Below, piece by piece: positions 24,182 to 32,839 of a stretch of DNA of 49,912 bases. The position numbers and the translations under genes were made by a program. The stretch spans positions 1 through 49,912 of the forward strand of contig NZ_FAOO01000015.1 in the NCBI RefSeq assembly GCF_900070205.1, in the 5' to 3' direction. The DNA comes from Candidatus Thermokryptus mobilis. Its GTDB lineage: Bacteria > Bacteroidota > Ignavibacteria > Kryptoniales > Kryptoniaceae. Each line of letters starts with the position of its first letter. Positions within the stretch are counted from its first letter, which is position 1. The notes beneath the pieces are model-generated. The model saw only the letters and a program-made list of their open reading frames with translations, was not told where the DNA came from and did no database searches.

Positions 24182-25000
24182 TCAATTTGTTTTTGTTAAA
24201 TCAAGTTTTACTTCATAACCTTTACCATTTAAGACGAGCACCCCACTTAAAAAGTTCACTCTATCACCTTGACTTGTAGGCGTAACCGAAACCTCAAGAA
24301 TCCCATCTTTAACTTTGATGCTTTTAAAATCAATCAAAAACTTGTCCATCTGCTCAGGATAAAAATCAACGATTTTTGTCGCAAGGGAACCGCCAAACTT
24401 GACCCTGACAATATCACTTTTTCCTTTTCGCTCAACCTTCAAGCTTTCAATTTTCAAGCCAGATTTTTCAAATGGTTGTGGGAGCATTTTAGCATACTTT
24501 TCAATTTTAGAACGCCACTGATTATTTGCTTTTATAACTTTCAATTGAACACTTGCTCTCCCGGGTACGCAACTTTCACTGCACACAACCCAACTTACCT
24601 TCGCTTTGACAAGGTTTTCAATTTTAAATTTATCTCTTGATGTAACCTCAACAGGTATTATCAAAACAACTTCATTAAAATAGCCATATGATATAACATT
24701 TTCATGGTCAATCTTCTGGGGCAACGGGAACAAAATATTTCCAGCTTTAAGCGACGATGGCAAATTTAACTCAACACTTGGTGCTAACCCTGCGTCCCCG
24801 GGATTTTTCCAGTATATATACCAACCTGGCTTTATAGAAAAACGAACACCAAGATTAAACCTATCTGAAACGCCATCATAATCAGATATAAGCTCAACAT
24901 TGACGATTTTTTCGCCCAATGATTGTGCCAAAGTGAAAAAAGGAAAAGCGAAAAGGTTAGAGAACAAAATGATGAGAATTTTAAACTCCAAGCTCTTCAT
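24182..25000 (-). CDS. Standalone DsbD N-terminal-like domain, exported
   Basis: 272 residues from ATG 25000, chosen over the in-frame TTG at 25012 because it starts a signal peptide, MKSLEFKILIILFSNLFAF. The mature chain matches the DsbD N-terminal domain (DsbC/G-facing immunoglobulin-like fold): IKPGWYIYWKNPGDAGLAPS, SYGYFNEVVLI and WVVCSESCVPG, whose two cysteines are the expected redox pair. In full DsbD this domain is joined to membrane and thioredoxin domains; here it stands alone. It overlaps the acyl-CoA ligase gene by 20 bp. Confidence 0.8.
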   Translation of the reverse strand: MKSLEFKILIILFSNLFAFPFFTLAQSLGEKIVNVELISDYDGVSDRFNLGVRFSIKPGWYIYWKNPGDAGLAPSVELNLPSSLKAGNILFPLPQKIDHENVISYGYFNEVVLIIPVEVTSRDKFKIENLVKAKVSWVVCSESCVPGRASVQLKVIKANNQWRSKIEKYAKMLPQPFEKSGLKIESLKVERKGKSDIVRVKFGGSLATKIVDFYPEQMDKFLIDFKSIKVKDGILEVSVTPTSQGDRVNFLSGVLVLNGKGYEVKLDLTKTN

Positions 25001-26801
25001 ACATCTGCTCAATTAAGTTTTTATATTTCTGTTCAACAACCTTTCTTTTAACCTTCAATGTAGGCGTCAACTCACCATCTTCAATCGTGAAAGGTTTATC
25101 AAGCAATCGGAAATTTCTTATATGTTCGTGTTGGGCAAGCTCTTTATTTATTCGCTTAATCTCCCTCTCAAATAACCTGTAAATCTCATCCCGATGCAGA
25201 AGTTCTTTATCATCTTGAAATGAGATTCCATTTTGCTTGGCATAATCCTTAATTGCTTCAAAATCCGGGACTATCAATGCGGTTAAAAATGGTTTCCCTT
25301 CACCTATCACGACAACCTGATCAATGTAATTTGATTGAGCAAGCAAACTTTCAATTGGTTGCGGAGCGATATTCTTCCCGCCAGAGCTCACAAAGATATG
25401 CTTCTTTCTATCCGTTATCACAAGAAATCCATCCTCATCAAAATAACCGATATCACCAGTGTGAAACCATCCATCTTTATCTATAACTTCAGCGGTTGCT
25501 TTTGGATTGTTATAATAACCGAGCATGACATTTGGACCGCGAGCGAGGATTTCGCCATCTTCAGCAATTTTTATCTCAACCCCAGGTATTGGTTTCCCAA
25601 CAGTTCCAAATTTATAATCATCAAGGCGATTTACAGTTAAAACTGGTGATGTCTCGGTTAAACCATATCCTTCAATTATCTTTATCCCAAGCGCTTCAAA
25701 AAATTCGCCAAGTTCTTTAGCAAGAGCTGCTCCACCGGAGACAAAAAATTTAATCCTTCCACCCGTTCTCGCTTTCAGTTTTGAAAAGACAAGTTTATCC
25801 GCAAGCGCATATTGAGATTTTAACCACGCGGGAACCTTTCCCCTTTTTGATGCTTGAACATATTTTTTTCCAACATCAAGAGCCCAATAAAAAATTTTCT
25901 TTCTCAAGGCAGGACCCGACTCAACTCCTTTTATTATCCTGTTGTAAAGTCGCTCAAATAATCTCGGAACTGATGTCATAACTGTTGGCTTTACTTCAAG
26001 CAAGTTTTGAGCGATTGTATCAATGCTTTCAGCCAGAGCAACCACTCCACCACAAGCAAAAGCTGCATAAAAACCAGCCATTCTCTCAAATGAATGCGAA
26101 AAAGGCAAATATGAAAGAAAAGTATCCTCTGGAGTCATCGGAACAACTTGCGTCGCGCTCAATATATTTGAAACAAGATTTTTATGTGTCAAGACAACCC
26201 CCTTCGGCTCACCTGTAGTCCCAGATGTATAAATTATCGTTAAAATGTCCTCCGGTCTTACCTCCCTTATCATATTTATCCAATAATCGGGATTTTTCGC
26301 CTTGAAATCCCTGCCAAGCTCCATCAACTCCCTTAAACTTAAAAGATACCCCGGAGCTGAAATCCCTTTTTCAGTGAAAATTATAACCTTGTCAAGTGTT
26401 TCAACATTGTCATAAATTTTTTCAATTTTTGACAATTGCACCTGATTTGAGACAAAAGTCGCCTTAACCCCAGCATCGTTAAATATATATTCAATTTGCT
26501 TATATGTCAAAGTCGGATAAACTGGAACATCAATTATTCCAGTTGTTGTCATCGCGAAATCAACAATTATCCATTCAATTCTATTTTCTGAGACAATTCC
26601 AACTTTATCTCCTTTTTTCAATCCAAGTGCAGCAAGTCCGCATGCGGTCAACTCAACCATCTCTCTCAACTCTTTATAAGATAACGGTTTATAAACCCCA
26701 GCAACTTTGTAAAGATAAGCCGGTTTTTCAGAATCAATGAAATGTCTTGTTATGACATCAAACATTTCTGCAATTGTTGAAAATGGCTTGACAACAGGCA
26801 T
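24981..26801 (-). CDS. Long-chain acyl-CoA synthetase (AMP-forming)
   Basis: 606 residues from ATG 26801, chosen because AAGGAGGAAGCT lies just upstream; an in-frame ATG at 26840 has no such site. It activates fatty acids to acyl-CoA through acyl-AMP. Adenylate-forming motifs are TIIYTSGTTGEPKGVVLTHK, GYGLTETSPVL and GWFHTGDIGYFDEDGFL. It lacks a signal and is probably peripheral to the inner membrane. The C-terminal lid domain is intact. Neighbours are acpS (upstream, 25-bp gap) and the DsbD-like gene. Confidence 0.92.
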   Translation of the reverse strand: MPVVKPFSTIAEMFDVITRHFIDSEKPAYLYKVAGVYKPLSYKELREMVELTACGLAALGLKKGDKVGIVSENRIEWIIVDFAMTTTGIIDVPVYPTLTYKQIEYIFNDAGVKATFVSNQVQLSKIEKIYDNVETLDKVIIFTEKGISAPGYLLSLRELMELGRDFKAKNPDYWINMIREVRPEDILTIIYTSGTTGEPKGVVLTHKNLVSNILSATQVVPMTPEDTFLSYLPFSHSFERMAGFYAAFACGGVVALAESIDTIAQNLLEVKPTVMTSVPRLFERLYNRIIKGVESGPALRKKIFYWALDVGKKYVQASKRGKVPAWLKSQYALADKLVFSKLKARTGGRIKFFVSGGAALAKELGEFFEALGIKIIEGYGLTETSPVLTVNRLDDYKFGTVGKPIPGVEIKIAEDGEILARGPNVMLGYYNNPKATAEVIDKDGWFHTGDIGYFDEDGFLVITDRKKHIFVSSGGKNIAPQPIESLLAQSNYIDQVVVIGEGKPFLTALIVPDFEAIKDYAKQNGISFQDDKELLHRDEIYRLFEREIKRINKELAQHEHIRNFRLLDKPFTIEDGELTPTLKVKRKVVEQKYKNLIEQMYEELGV

Positions 26802-26826
26802 AGCTTCCTCCTTGTTAGTTTTTTGA

Positions 26827-27204
26827 TTAAATTCTTTCAATAGCTGCTATAGCGACAGCATAATTATGGGAATGAGATATTGAAATATGAACCAAACAGG
26901 AGCTTAACTCATTTTTGAGCTTGTTGTGGAAAAGAGCTATAGGTTTTCCTGTTTTATCGCTCAAGACCTCAACATCTCGCCACCTAAAAATTCCACCCCA
27001 ACCTGTAGATATTGCCTTGCTTATTGCTTCTTTCACAGCAAATCTGCCCGCAAGGTGCTGGTAGGAATTTTTCTTTGAAAGGCAGTAATCTATCTCTCGG
27101 TCGGTAAATATTTTCCTAAGAAAATGCTCCCCCCATCTGTCCATCACCCTTTTAAACCTATCAATCTCAACTATGTCAATACCTACACCAATTATCATTC
27201 CCAT
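26827..27204 (-). CDS. acpS: Holo-[acyl-carrier-protein] synthase
   Basis: 125 residues. AcpS moves the 4'-phosphopantetheine arm from CoA to acyl carrier protein. Motifs seen are IGVGIDIVEIDRFKR, FTDREIDYC, LAGRFAVKEAISKAI and HISISHSHNYAVAIA, including the Asp and Glu magnesium ligands. ATG 27204 is supported by AAGGA seven bases upstream. It overlaps the HAD gene by 10 bp. Confidence 0.95.
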   Translation of the reverse strand: MGMIIGVGIDIVEIDRFKRVMDRWGEHFLRKIFTDREIDYCLSKKNSYQHLAGRFAVKEAISKAISTGWGGIFRWRDVEVLSDKTGKPIALFHNKLKNELSSCLVHISISHSHNYAVAIAAIERI

Positions 27205-27881
27205 CCATTTTCCTTTTTGATTATATCAATGAGTTCAATTATGTCATTTAGTTCATAATCTGCCTCTGGATTTTGCGTGTTAAATGTATCTCCGTATCTT
27301 GCGAATGCGGTTTTCATACCGACTTTTTTTGCCCCAACGACATCTCTTTCTGCCCAATCACCAACCATAATTGCCTCCTGCGGTTCAACCCCTAAAAGTT
27401 CAAGCGCCCTTAAAAAAGGAGCAGGACTTGGCTTTCTTTCACCAGTGTCATCAAAAGTTATCACATGGTCAAAAATATGATGAAAATTCAAATAACACAA
27501 CCTTAACCAGGCCTCCCTTGCTGGAGCATCTGAAATAACAGCAAGTTTCAAGCCCATCTTCAAAAGCGTCGTCAAAGTCATATAAACGTGCGGATACGGA
27601 ACAAGAGCTGCCTCACGAGCTCTCCTATACGCAACAACACCAGCAGAAAGAATTTTATAATCAACCCTACCGTAAATCTCCATTAAAAAATCATCAAATA
27701 CCTGCTGATACTCTATCCCCTTTTGTGCGTAAATCCTGTCAATCCTTTCCTTTGCCTCTTCAGGGGAAATTTTTAAACCAGCATCAATCATCGCACTTAT
27801 AGCTGCATCAATCGCCTGCCTTTTCATAGTCATAAAATCAACAAGCGTATTATCAAGGTCAAAAATCACTGCCTTTATCAT
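27195..27881 (-). CDS. HAD-superfamily phosphatase
   Basis: 228 residues. The four haloacid-dehalogenase motifs are VIFDLDNTLVDF with nucleophile Asp8 and Asp10, VISDAPA, the Lys in GERKPSPAPF, and VGDWAERDVVGAKK. A helical cap domain (about 20-85) places it in subfamily IA. The substrate is probably a small phosphorylated metabolite but cannot be named. It overlaps aroQ by 23 bp upstream and acpS by 10 bp downstream. Confidence 0.88.
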   Translation of the reverse strand: MIKAVIFDLDNTLVDFMTMKRQAIDAAISAMIDAGLKISPEEAKERIDRIYAQKGIEYQQVFDDFLMEIYGRVDYKILSAGVVAYRRAREAALVPYPHVYMTLTTLLKMGLKLAVISDAPAREAWLRLCYLNFHHIFDHVITFDDTGERKPSPAPFLRALELLGVEPQEAIMVGDWAERDVVGAKKVGMKTAFARYGDTFNTQNPEADYELNDIIELIDIIKKENGWE

Positions 27882-28317
27882 CTCGTTCGGGTTCTTTTAA
27901 TTTCACAATTGACTCTACACCCAAAATATAACTCAAATGCCCAAAACCTGCAATATGACCCTTACAAACAGGAGCTATAACGCTATGTCTTCTAAACTCT
28001 TCCCTTGCGTATATGTTAGAAAGGTGAACTTCTACAACAGGAATTTTAAGCGCTAAAACAGCGTCTCTTATCGCATACGAGTAATGTGTGAAGGCACCCG
28101 GATTTATCACAACACCATTAAAGTCAGAGTCAACGATTGAATTCAACTTGTCAACTATTTCCCCTTCGTGATTTGACTGAAAGAACTCAAACTCAACATT
28201 TGGAAATTCCTTAATCAAAGTTTGATTTATTTGCTCAAGCGTCATATTTCCATAAATTTCTGGCTCCCTTTTCCCAAGTAGATTTAAATTTGCCCCGTGA
28301 ATTACAAGTATTTTCAT
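27859..28317 (-). CDS. aroQ: Type II 3-dehydroquinate dehydratase
   Basis: 152 residues, the dodecameric class of the shikimate-pathway enzyme that removes water from 3-dehydroquinate. The signature ILVIHGANLNLLG is followed by Arg17, Tyr22 in EIYG, NPGAFTHYSYAIRDAV, and EVHLSNIYAREEFR with catalytic His98. All expected active-site residues are present. The start ATG shares one base with the stop of the 92-residue gene upstream (TAATG), so translation is coupled. Confidence 0.96.
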   Translation of the reverse strand: MKILVIHGANLNLLGKREPEIYGNMTLEQINQTLIKEFPNVEFEFFQSNHEGEIVDKLNSIVDSDFNGVVINPGAFTHYSYAIRDAVLALKIPVVEVHLSNIYAREEFRRHSVIAPVCKGHIAGFGHLSYILGVESIVKLKEPERDDKGSDF

Positions 28318-28595
28318 TACTGAGTAATTTTTAATTTTGCGATTTCATCCTCTATTATGCTTTTAATGTTCTCATCCATCAATTTCTCATCAACGCCGAT
28401 CTCCAAAATGCTCTGCGCTAAAAGAGAAATTCTCTTCTGCACATTGGCAAGCTTGTTTATAACTATCATCCTTTTCTCTTTCAAAACGCAATATCCACCT
28501 TCAAAATCTCCCTTCTCATATTTCAAAGTTATCCCAAGACCCTGAATGAATTTCTCAAGCTCCTCAAGTATCGCCTCGGGTTTTCGCTTCCTCAT
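28317..28595 (-). CDS. Small conserved-looking protein of unknown function
   Basis: 92 residues, cytoplasmic, acidic and basic in alternation. The N-terminal helix leads to LGITLKYEKGDFEGGYCVLKEKRMIVINK, likely beta strands, then helices near the C-terminus. I recall similar small unnamed proteins in FCB genomes, but cannot give a function. It is tightly linked with aroQ (TAATG overlap) and lies 14 bp after the NamZ-like gene, so it is expressed from the same message. Confidence 0.6.
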   Translation of the reverse strand: MRKRKPEAILEELEKFIQGLGITLKYEKGDFEGGYCVLKEKRMIVINKLANVQKRISLLAQSILEIGVDEKLMDENIKSIIEDEIAKLKITQ

Positions 28596-28609
28596 AACGC
28601 TGTGAATAT

Positions 28610-29842
28610 TTAGTTATATAAGAGATACTTCTGTCTGATGCCTAAAAATTTTTTTAACTCGCTCTCCCAAGTTTTTATAATCTCCTCAGGCTTTTTACCC
28701 TCATCTATCATCAATCTAATTTTATCTGTGCCCCACAACCTATCTTGACCAGCGGTTCTCCATTTAAATTTATCCGGGTAAAGTTTTTTCAACGCATAAA
28801 GTATATAAACACCAACTTTAACTGGCTCAAACTTTTCCCTGTCATAAACATTTAGATAAATCCCGCCACATCTTTCACCTTCATATTTTGGGTCAACCGT
28901 CACCTTTTCTATATCAGTTGGGATAAAACTAATCGGCTCAAACCTCACACCCGGAAGGTTATAAGAGTTAAGTTCATTCGCAAGTTTACTACCATCAATC
29001 CAAGGTGCACCAATCCATTCAAATGGATGCTGAGTTCCTCTGCCCTCAGAGACATTTGTCCCTTCAATAAAACAAGTTGCTGTATAGACAATAGCGGTTT
29101 TCAAAGTCATCATATTCGGCGATGGCTTTATCCACGGAAGCCCAGTTTGATCAAACCACAATTTCCTTGAATAATTCTCCATTTTTATAACTGTCAAATC
29201 TGCTTTCATACCATTTTCAAGCCATGCCTCTTCGTTAAACATCTTTGCAAGTTCGCCAACCGTCATCCCATGCGCAACGGGTATCGGGTGGAGCCCAACG
29301 AAAGATTTAAACCTCGGTTCAAGTATAGGACCATCAACATAAACACCACGAACTGGATTTGGTCTATCAAGGACGATAAACTTCTTTCCCATCTCTGCAC
29401 ACGCCTCCATACAATAGCTCATGGTTGAGATATAGGTATAAAACCTCGCCCCAACATCTTGAATGTCAAAGATCAAAACATCAATATCTTTAAGCATTTC
29501 TGTCGTTGGCTTCTTTACTTCACCGTAAAGCGAAAATACAGGGATGCCCGTCTTCGTATCAACACCATGAGAAATACTTTTACCATCTGGGACTTCACCC
29601 CTTATGCCATGTTCAGGTCCAAAAAGCGCAACAACTTTAACATCTTCAATCTCATTTAAAACATCAACTATATGCCGACCGTCAGGCAAAATTCCAGTGT
29701 GATTTGTGACAATGCCTATCTTTTTACCTTTGATTAAATCAAGATGCTTTTCAATTAAAATTTCTGCACCGATTTTAACTCGGCTTTGCTGAGAAAATGC
29801 CAAAGTAATGGCTATAAGGTTCAACACGATAAATTTTCTCAT
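28610..29842 (-). CDS. Exported exo-N-acetylmuramidase NamZ-like (DUF1343)
   Basis: 410 residues with a signal peptide (about 1-18, ending AFSQQ). DUF1343 covers nearly all of the mature chain: [73 protein letters not shown] and [20 protein letters not shown]. NamZ of Bacillus subtilis removes N-acetylmuramic acid from peptidoglycan fragments, so a role in cell-wall turnover is likely. It overlaps ndk by 4 bp. Confidence 0.88.
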   Translation of the reverse strand: MRKFIVLNLIAITLAFSQQSRVKIGAEILIEKHLDLIKGKKIGIVTNHTGILPDGRHIVDVLNEIEDVKVVALFGPEHGIRGEVPDGKSISHGVDTKTGIPVFSLYGEVKKPTTEMLKDIDVLIFDIQDVGARFYTYISTMSYCMEACAEMGKKFIVLDRPNPVRGVYVDGPILEPRFKSFVGLHPIPVAHGMTVGELAKMFNEEAWLENGMKADLTVIKMENYSRKLWFDQTGLPWIKPSPNMMTLKTAIVYTATCFIEGTNVSEGRGTQHPFEWIGAPWIDGSKLANELNSYNLPGVRFEPISFIPTDIEKVTVDPKYEGERCGGIYLNVYDREKFEPVKVGVYILYALKKLYPDKFKWRTAGQDRLWGTDKIRLMIDEGKKPEEIIKTWESELKKFLGIRQKYLLYN

Positions 29843-30270
29843 GTTTCATTTGCAATTAATTCATTTTGAGAAAAGAAAAAGGATATTTCTATTTTTGCAT
29901 TTTCAACAGAATCAGAACCGTGGACTATATTCTCTTGTTTGTTATCTGCATACAATCTACGGATAGTTCCTTCTTCAGCTTCTTTCGGGTCGGTTGCGCC
30001 TATCAACTTTCTGAAATCATCAACAGCGTTTTCCTTCTCAAGGACAAGCGCAACAATTTTGCCCGAACTCATAAAATTCACGAGATCGTTATAGAAATGC
30101 CTTTCGCGATGCACATAATAAAAAGCCCTGGCTTGTTCCGGTGTTAACTTTAACATCTTCATAGCTACTATTTTAAAGCCCGCAGATTCAATGTGCGATA
30201 TTACCTTCCCGACCAAATTTTTTCTGACACAATCAGGTTTCAGAATCGCAAGTGTCCTTTCCAAGTTCAA
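29839..30270 (-). CDS. ndk: Nucleoside diphosphate kinase
   Basis: 143 residues. Transfers the gamma phosphate between nucleoside tri- and diphosphates through a phosphohistidine. Signatures are [18 protein letters not shown], the Tyr51-Tyr52 region [11 protein letters not shown] and the catalytic His117 in NIVHGSDS. Length and motifs are complete. It follows sucD by 21 bp, and succinyl-CoA synthetase and Ndk are known to work together in other bacteria. Confidence 0.96.
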   Translation of the reverse strand: MNLERTLAILKPDCVRKNLVGKVISHIESAGFKIVAMKMLKLTPEQARAFYYVHRERHFYNDLVNFMSSGKIVALVLEKENAVDDFRKLIGATDPKEAEEGTIRRLYADNKQENIVHGSDSVENAKIEISFFFSQNELIANET

Positions 30271-30291
30271 CCTCCAAATTTTGTTTTTCTA

Positions 30292-31272
30292 TTACTTTTT
30301 CCTTTTACTTGCCTTCTTTGACTTTTTTGATTTTACGGTTTTCTTTCTTGACGACTTCACTTTAGCAGTATCCATAACAAAAACTTTTCGCTTTGGTCTT
30401 TCACCGAGAACTTTTTTAACCGTTTCCCCTATAACAGCTGGATTTTCTATTACATGAATTCCTGCCTCAGACAATGCTTTCATCTTCTCTTGAGCCGTTC
30501 CTTTGCCACCTGAAATTATAGCTCCGGCGTGTCCCATCCTTCTTCCAGGCGGTGCTGTTCTCCCTGCGATAAATCCGAAGACAGGTTTGTCAACATAATT
30601 TTTAACAAATTCAGCTGCCTCTTCCTCCGCCGTTCCACCTATTTCACCTATCATAACGATCGCCTCGGTCTCCGGGTCCTCATTGAAAAGCTTTATTATA
30701 TCCGTAAATTTTGAGCCTATCACTGGGTCACCACCTATCCCAACCGAAGTTGATTGACCAAAACCCAGCTCCGTCAATTGTTTCACTGCCTCATAAGTCA
30801 AAGTTCCACTTCTTGAAACAATACCGATCGTTCCTTCTTTATGAATAAACCCCGGCATTATCCCCACTTTCGCTTTTCCAGGGGAGATCACACCCGGGCA
30901 ATTTGGTCCAATTAACCTTGAACTTGTGTGTTTTAGATATTCATAAACTTGGATCATATCTTTCGCTGGGATTCCTTCGGTTATACAGACGATCAATTCA
31001 ATTCCAGCATCTGCTGCTTCAATTATCGCATCTGGTGCAAACGGTGCTGGGACGAAAATTATTGATGTGTTCGCGCCTTCTTTTTCAACGGCTTCTCTAA
31101 CAGTGTTAAATATCGGAATTTTCCCGTCAAACAAAGTTCCACCTTTGCCTGGGACAACGCCAGCAACGACATTTGTTCCGTATTCAATCATTTGCCTTGT
31201 GTGAAATGAGCCCTCACCACCTGTTATACCTTGAACGACAAGGCGGGTGCTTTTGTCAACAAGTATTGCCAT
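30292..31272 (-). CDS. sucD: Succinyl-CoA synthetase alpha subunit with basic tail
   Basis: 326 residues. It catalyses, with SucC, the reversible step succinate + CoA + NDP/NTP of the TCA cycle. Seen are [58 protein letters not shown] and the phospho-His248 in [10 protein letters not shown]. The usual protein ends near residue 290; this one adds a Lys/Arg/Ser-rich tail (about 292-326: [17 protein letters not shown] and on). No sucC gene lies nearby. The tail could bind RNA, membranes or a partner. Confidence 0.94.
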   Translation of the reverse strand: MAILVDKSTRLVVQGITGGEGSFHTRQMIEYGTNVVAGVVPGKGGTLFDGKIPIFNTVREAVEKEGANTSIIFVPAPFAPDAIIEAADAGIELIVCITEGIPAKDMIQVYEYLKHTSSRLIGPNCPGVISPGKAKVGIMPGFIHKEGTIGIVSRSGTLTYEAVKQLTELGFGQSTSVGIGGDPVIGSKFTDIIKLFNEDPETEAIVMIGEIGGTAEEEAAEFVKNYVDKPVFGFIAGRTAPPGRRMGHAGAIISGGKGTAQEKMKALSEAGIHVIENPAVIGETVKKVLGERPKRKVFVMDTAKVKSSRKKTVKSKKSKKASKRKK

Positions 31273-31292
31273 TTTATTCTACGAGTTTGTTT

Positions 31293-32189
31293 TTAAAACA
31301 AATAACCTTGACCTTCATAAATTTTTATTCTTTTCTGAGCGAGTTCCACATATTCTGGGACTATCTCGTAACCAACATAAAACCTTCTTGATTTTAAAGC
31401 TGCAATCGCAGTTTGACCACTTCCCATAAATGGGTCCAACACTACCTCTCCTTCAAAGGTATAGAGCTGAATTAATCTATAAGGTAGTTCAACAGGAAAA
31501 GGAGCCGGATGACCTATTTCTTTTGCAGATACGGCTGGGAATGTCCATACGCTTTTTGTGAATTCAAGAAACTCCTCACGGGAAATAGTGCTTTTCCTAT
31601 TGAATGGATTCTGCCTTGCGAATGTATCTTTTGAAAAGACAAGAATATACTCGTGTTGATCTCTTAAAGTAGGATTTTTTGCTGAAAGCCAAGAACCCCA
31701 AGCGGTTGATGGACTCCCTCCACCGGCTTTGTTCCATATAATTTCTCCCCTCATCAAAAAACCAAGATCAAGCATATCTTGTATTATATAAATATGTAAA
31801 GGCAAATAAGGTTTTCTTCCCAAATTTGCAACATTGATGCATAACCTTCCGCCAGGTACAAGAACTCTCTTTACCTCACTGAAAACTCTTTTTAAAAATT
31901 CTCTGTATTCGTTCAGATTAAGGTCTTCATCGTATTCTTTGCCTACATTATAAGGGGGAGATGTCACAACTAAATGGATACTGTTTGAAGGAAGTTCGCT
32001 CATATCTTCGCTTGATTTGCAGAAAATCCTATTTAGAAATTCAGCCGGTATTTTGTTCTCAACATACTCAACTGATTTCTCTTTTGGGAGGTCTTGAAAT
32101 AGCTTACGCGAATAAAAAACTGACGAATCATGATTTACTCTACCCGGTGAGCCAAACGAGCTCGTTTTTGTTCCTATTCTTCTGCCCAT
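31293..32189 (-). CDS. Type II DNA methyltransferase, beta class
   Basis: 298 residues. The catalytic motif IV reads TSPPYNVG (Ser77-Pro-Pro-Tyr80), the form usual for N4-cytosine methylation but also seen with N6-adenine. The SAM-binding motif I, VVLDPFMGSGQTAI (Asp252), comes after it, which gives the beta-class order. Between them WNKAGGGSPSTAWGSW forms part of the target region. It overlaps the restriction gene by 16 bp; together they form a restriction-modification pair. The chosen start has no clear Shine-Dalgarno, so translation may depend on coupling. Confidence 0.85.
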   Translation of the reverse strand: MGRRIGTKTSSFGSPGRVNHDSSVFYSRKLFQDLPKEKSVEYVENKIPAEFLNRIFCKSSEDMSELPSNSIHLVVTSPPYNVGKEYDEDLNLNEYREFLKRVFSEVKRVLVPGGRLCINVANLGRKPYLPLHIYIIQDMLDLGFLMRGEIIWNKAGGGSPSTAWGSWLSAKNPTLRDQHEYILVFSKDTFARQNPFNRKSTISREEFLEFTKSVWTFPAVSAKEIGHPAPFPVELPYRLIQLYTFEGEVVLDPFMGSGQTAIAALKSRRFYVGYEIVPEYVELAQKRIKIYEGQGYLF

Positions 32190-32839
32190 ATTTCAACCCA
32201 CCTCTGATATGGCTTATAAATTATCTCTGCACCGATTTCAGGTCTTTCCCAAAAAATATCTATTTTTCTCGTTTGCCGGTGTTCAATTAATCTCTTGATT
32301 CCTTCATTACTTATCTCAACACCTCTTGGATTTGTTCCTCTTCTATGGCGGTATATATATCTATTCCTCCCTATTTCTCCAAAAACTTCTCTTTGAACTT
32401 CAGATGGAATATAGTAAAATCCACCATCTTTACCCCAAGATACTTCCACAAGCAGCATCTCACTTTTTGGTTCGTAGTTTCTATAAAAATTCTCCACTTT
32501 TTCCCAATCAACTGTCCATATAAGTTTTATCCCACTCCCAGAAAACTTTCCAATTCTTTTTGGCAAATTCTTCTTTATTGTTTTTATGGAAACAGGCTTT
32601 CCATATAATTCAATGTCAAAATCTTCGGTAGTAATTGGGTTAGGTTTCACATTTTCATATCCGAATTTATAAATCAGGAGTGCTATTATGATTTGTTCTC
32701 GCAGAGTCCCGACTTCCATTCCGACTTTGCCAGATTTTGACATTTCAACTTCTGCTATGAAAAGCATATAAGGCAACTTGCGCTTTATCTTCTCAACGAT
32801 CTTCTCATCTCCGAACATTTGATTTAACTGTTCAATCAC
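32174..32839 (-). CDS. Type II restriction endonuclease, ThaI-like
   Basis: 221 residues. The N-terminal part (MEVGTLREQIIIALLIYKFG, about 41-60) resembles the ThaI family, whose archetype cuts CGCG. A PD-(D/E)xK-like centre may lie in FDIELYGKPVSIKT, with Asp75 and Lys86 as candidates. The family call rests on memory of the sequence, not on a search. It lies upstream of the methyltransferase with a 16-bp overlap and downstream of gatA with a 4-bp overlap. If the ThaI identity holds, protection of CGCG sites by the methylase would be expected; CGCG occurs repeatedly in the window. Confidence 0.65.
   Translation of the reverse strand: MIEQLNQMFGDEKIVEKIKRKLPYMLFIAEVEMSKSGKVGMEVGTLREQIIIALLIYKFGYENVKPNPITTEDFDIELYGKPVSIKTIKKNLPKRIGKFSGSGIKLIWTVDWEKVENFYRNYEPKSEMLLVEVSWGKDGGFYYIPSEVQREVFGEIGRNRYIYRHRRGTNPRGVEISNEGIKRLIEHRQTRKIDIFWERPEIGAEIIYKPYQRWVEIWAEE

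Noticed and set aside
24981-26840. Longer start of the acyl-CoA ligase at 26840
   Set aside because: The AAGGAGGAAGCT site lies before ATG 26801, and the extra residues encoded upstream of it have no match to the family.
31293-32189. Depletion of CGCG as proof of ThaI-like restriction
   Set aside because: CGCG occurs at several places in the window (for example near 700, 5535 and 11405), so no clear avoidance is visible; a methylase would make avoidance unnecessary in any case.
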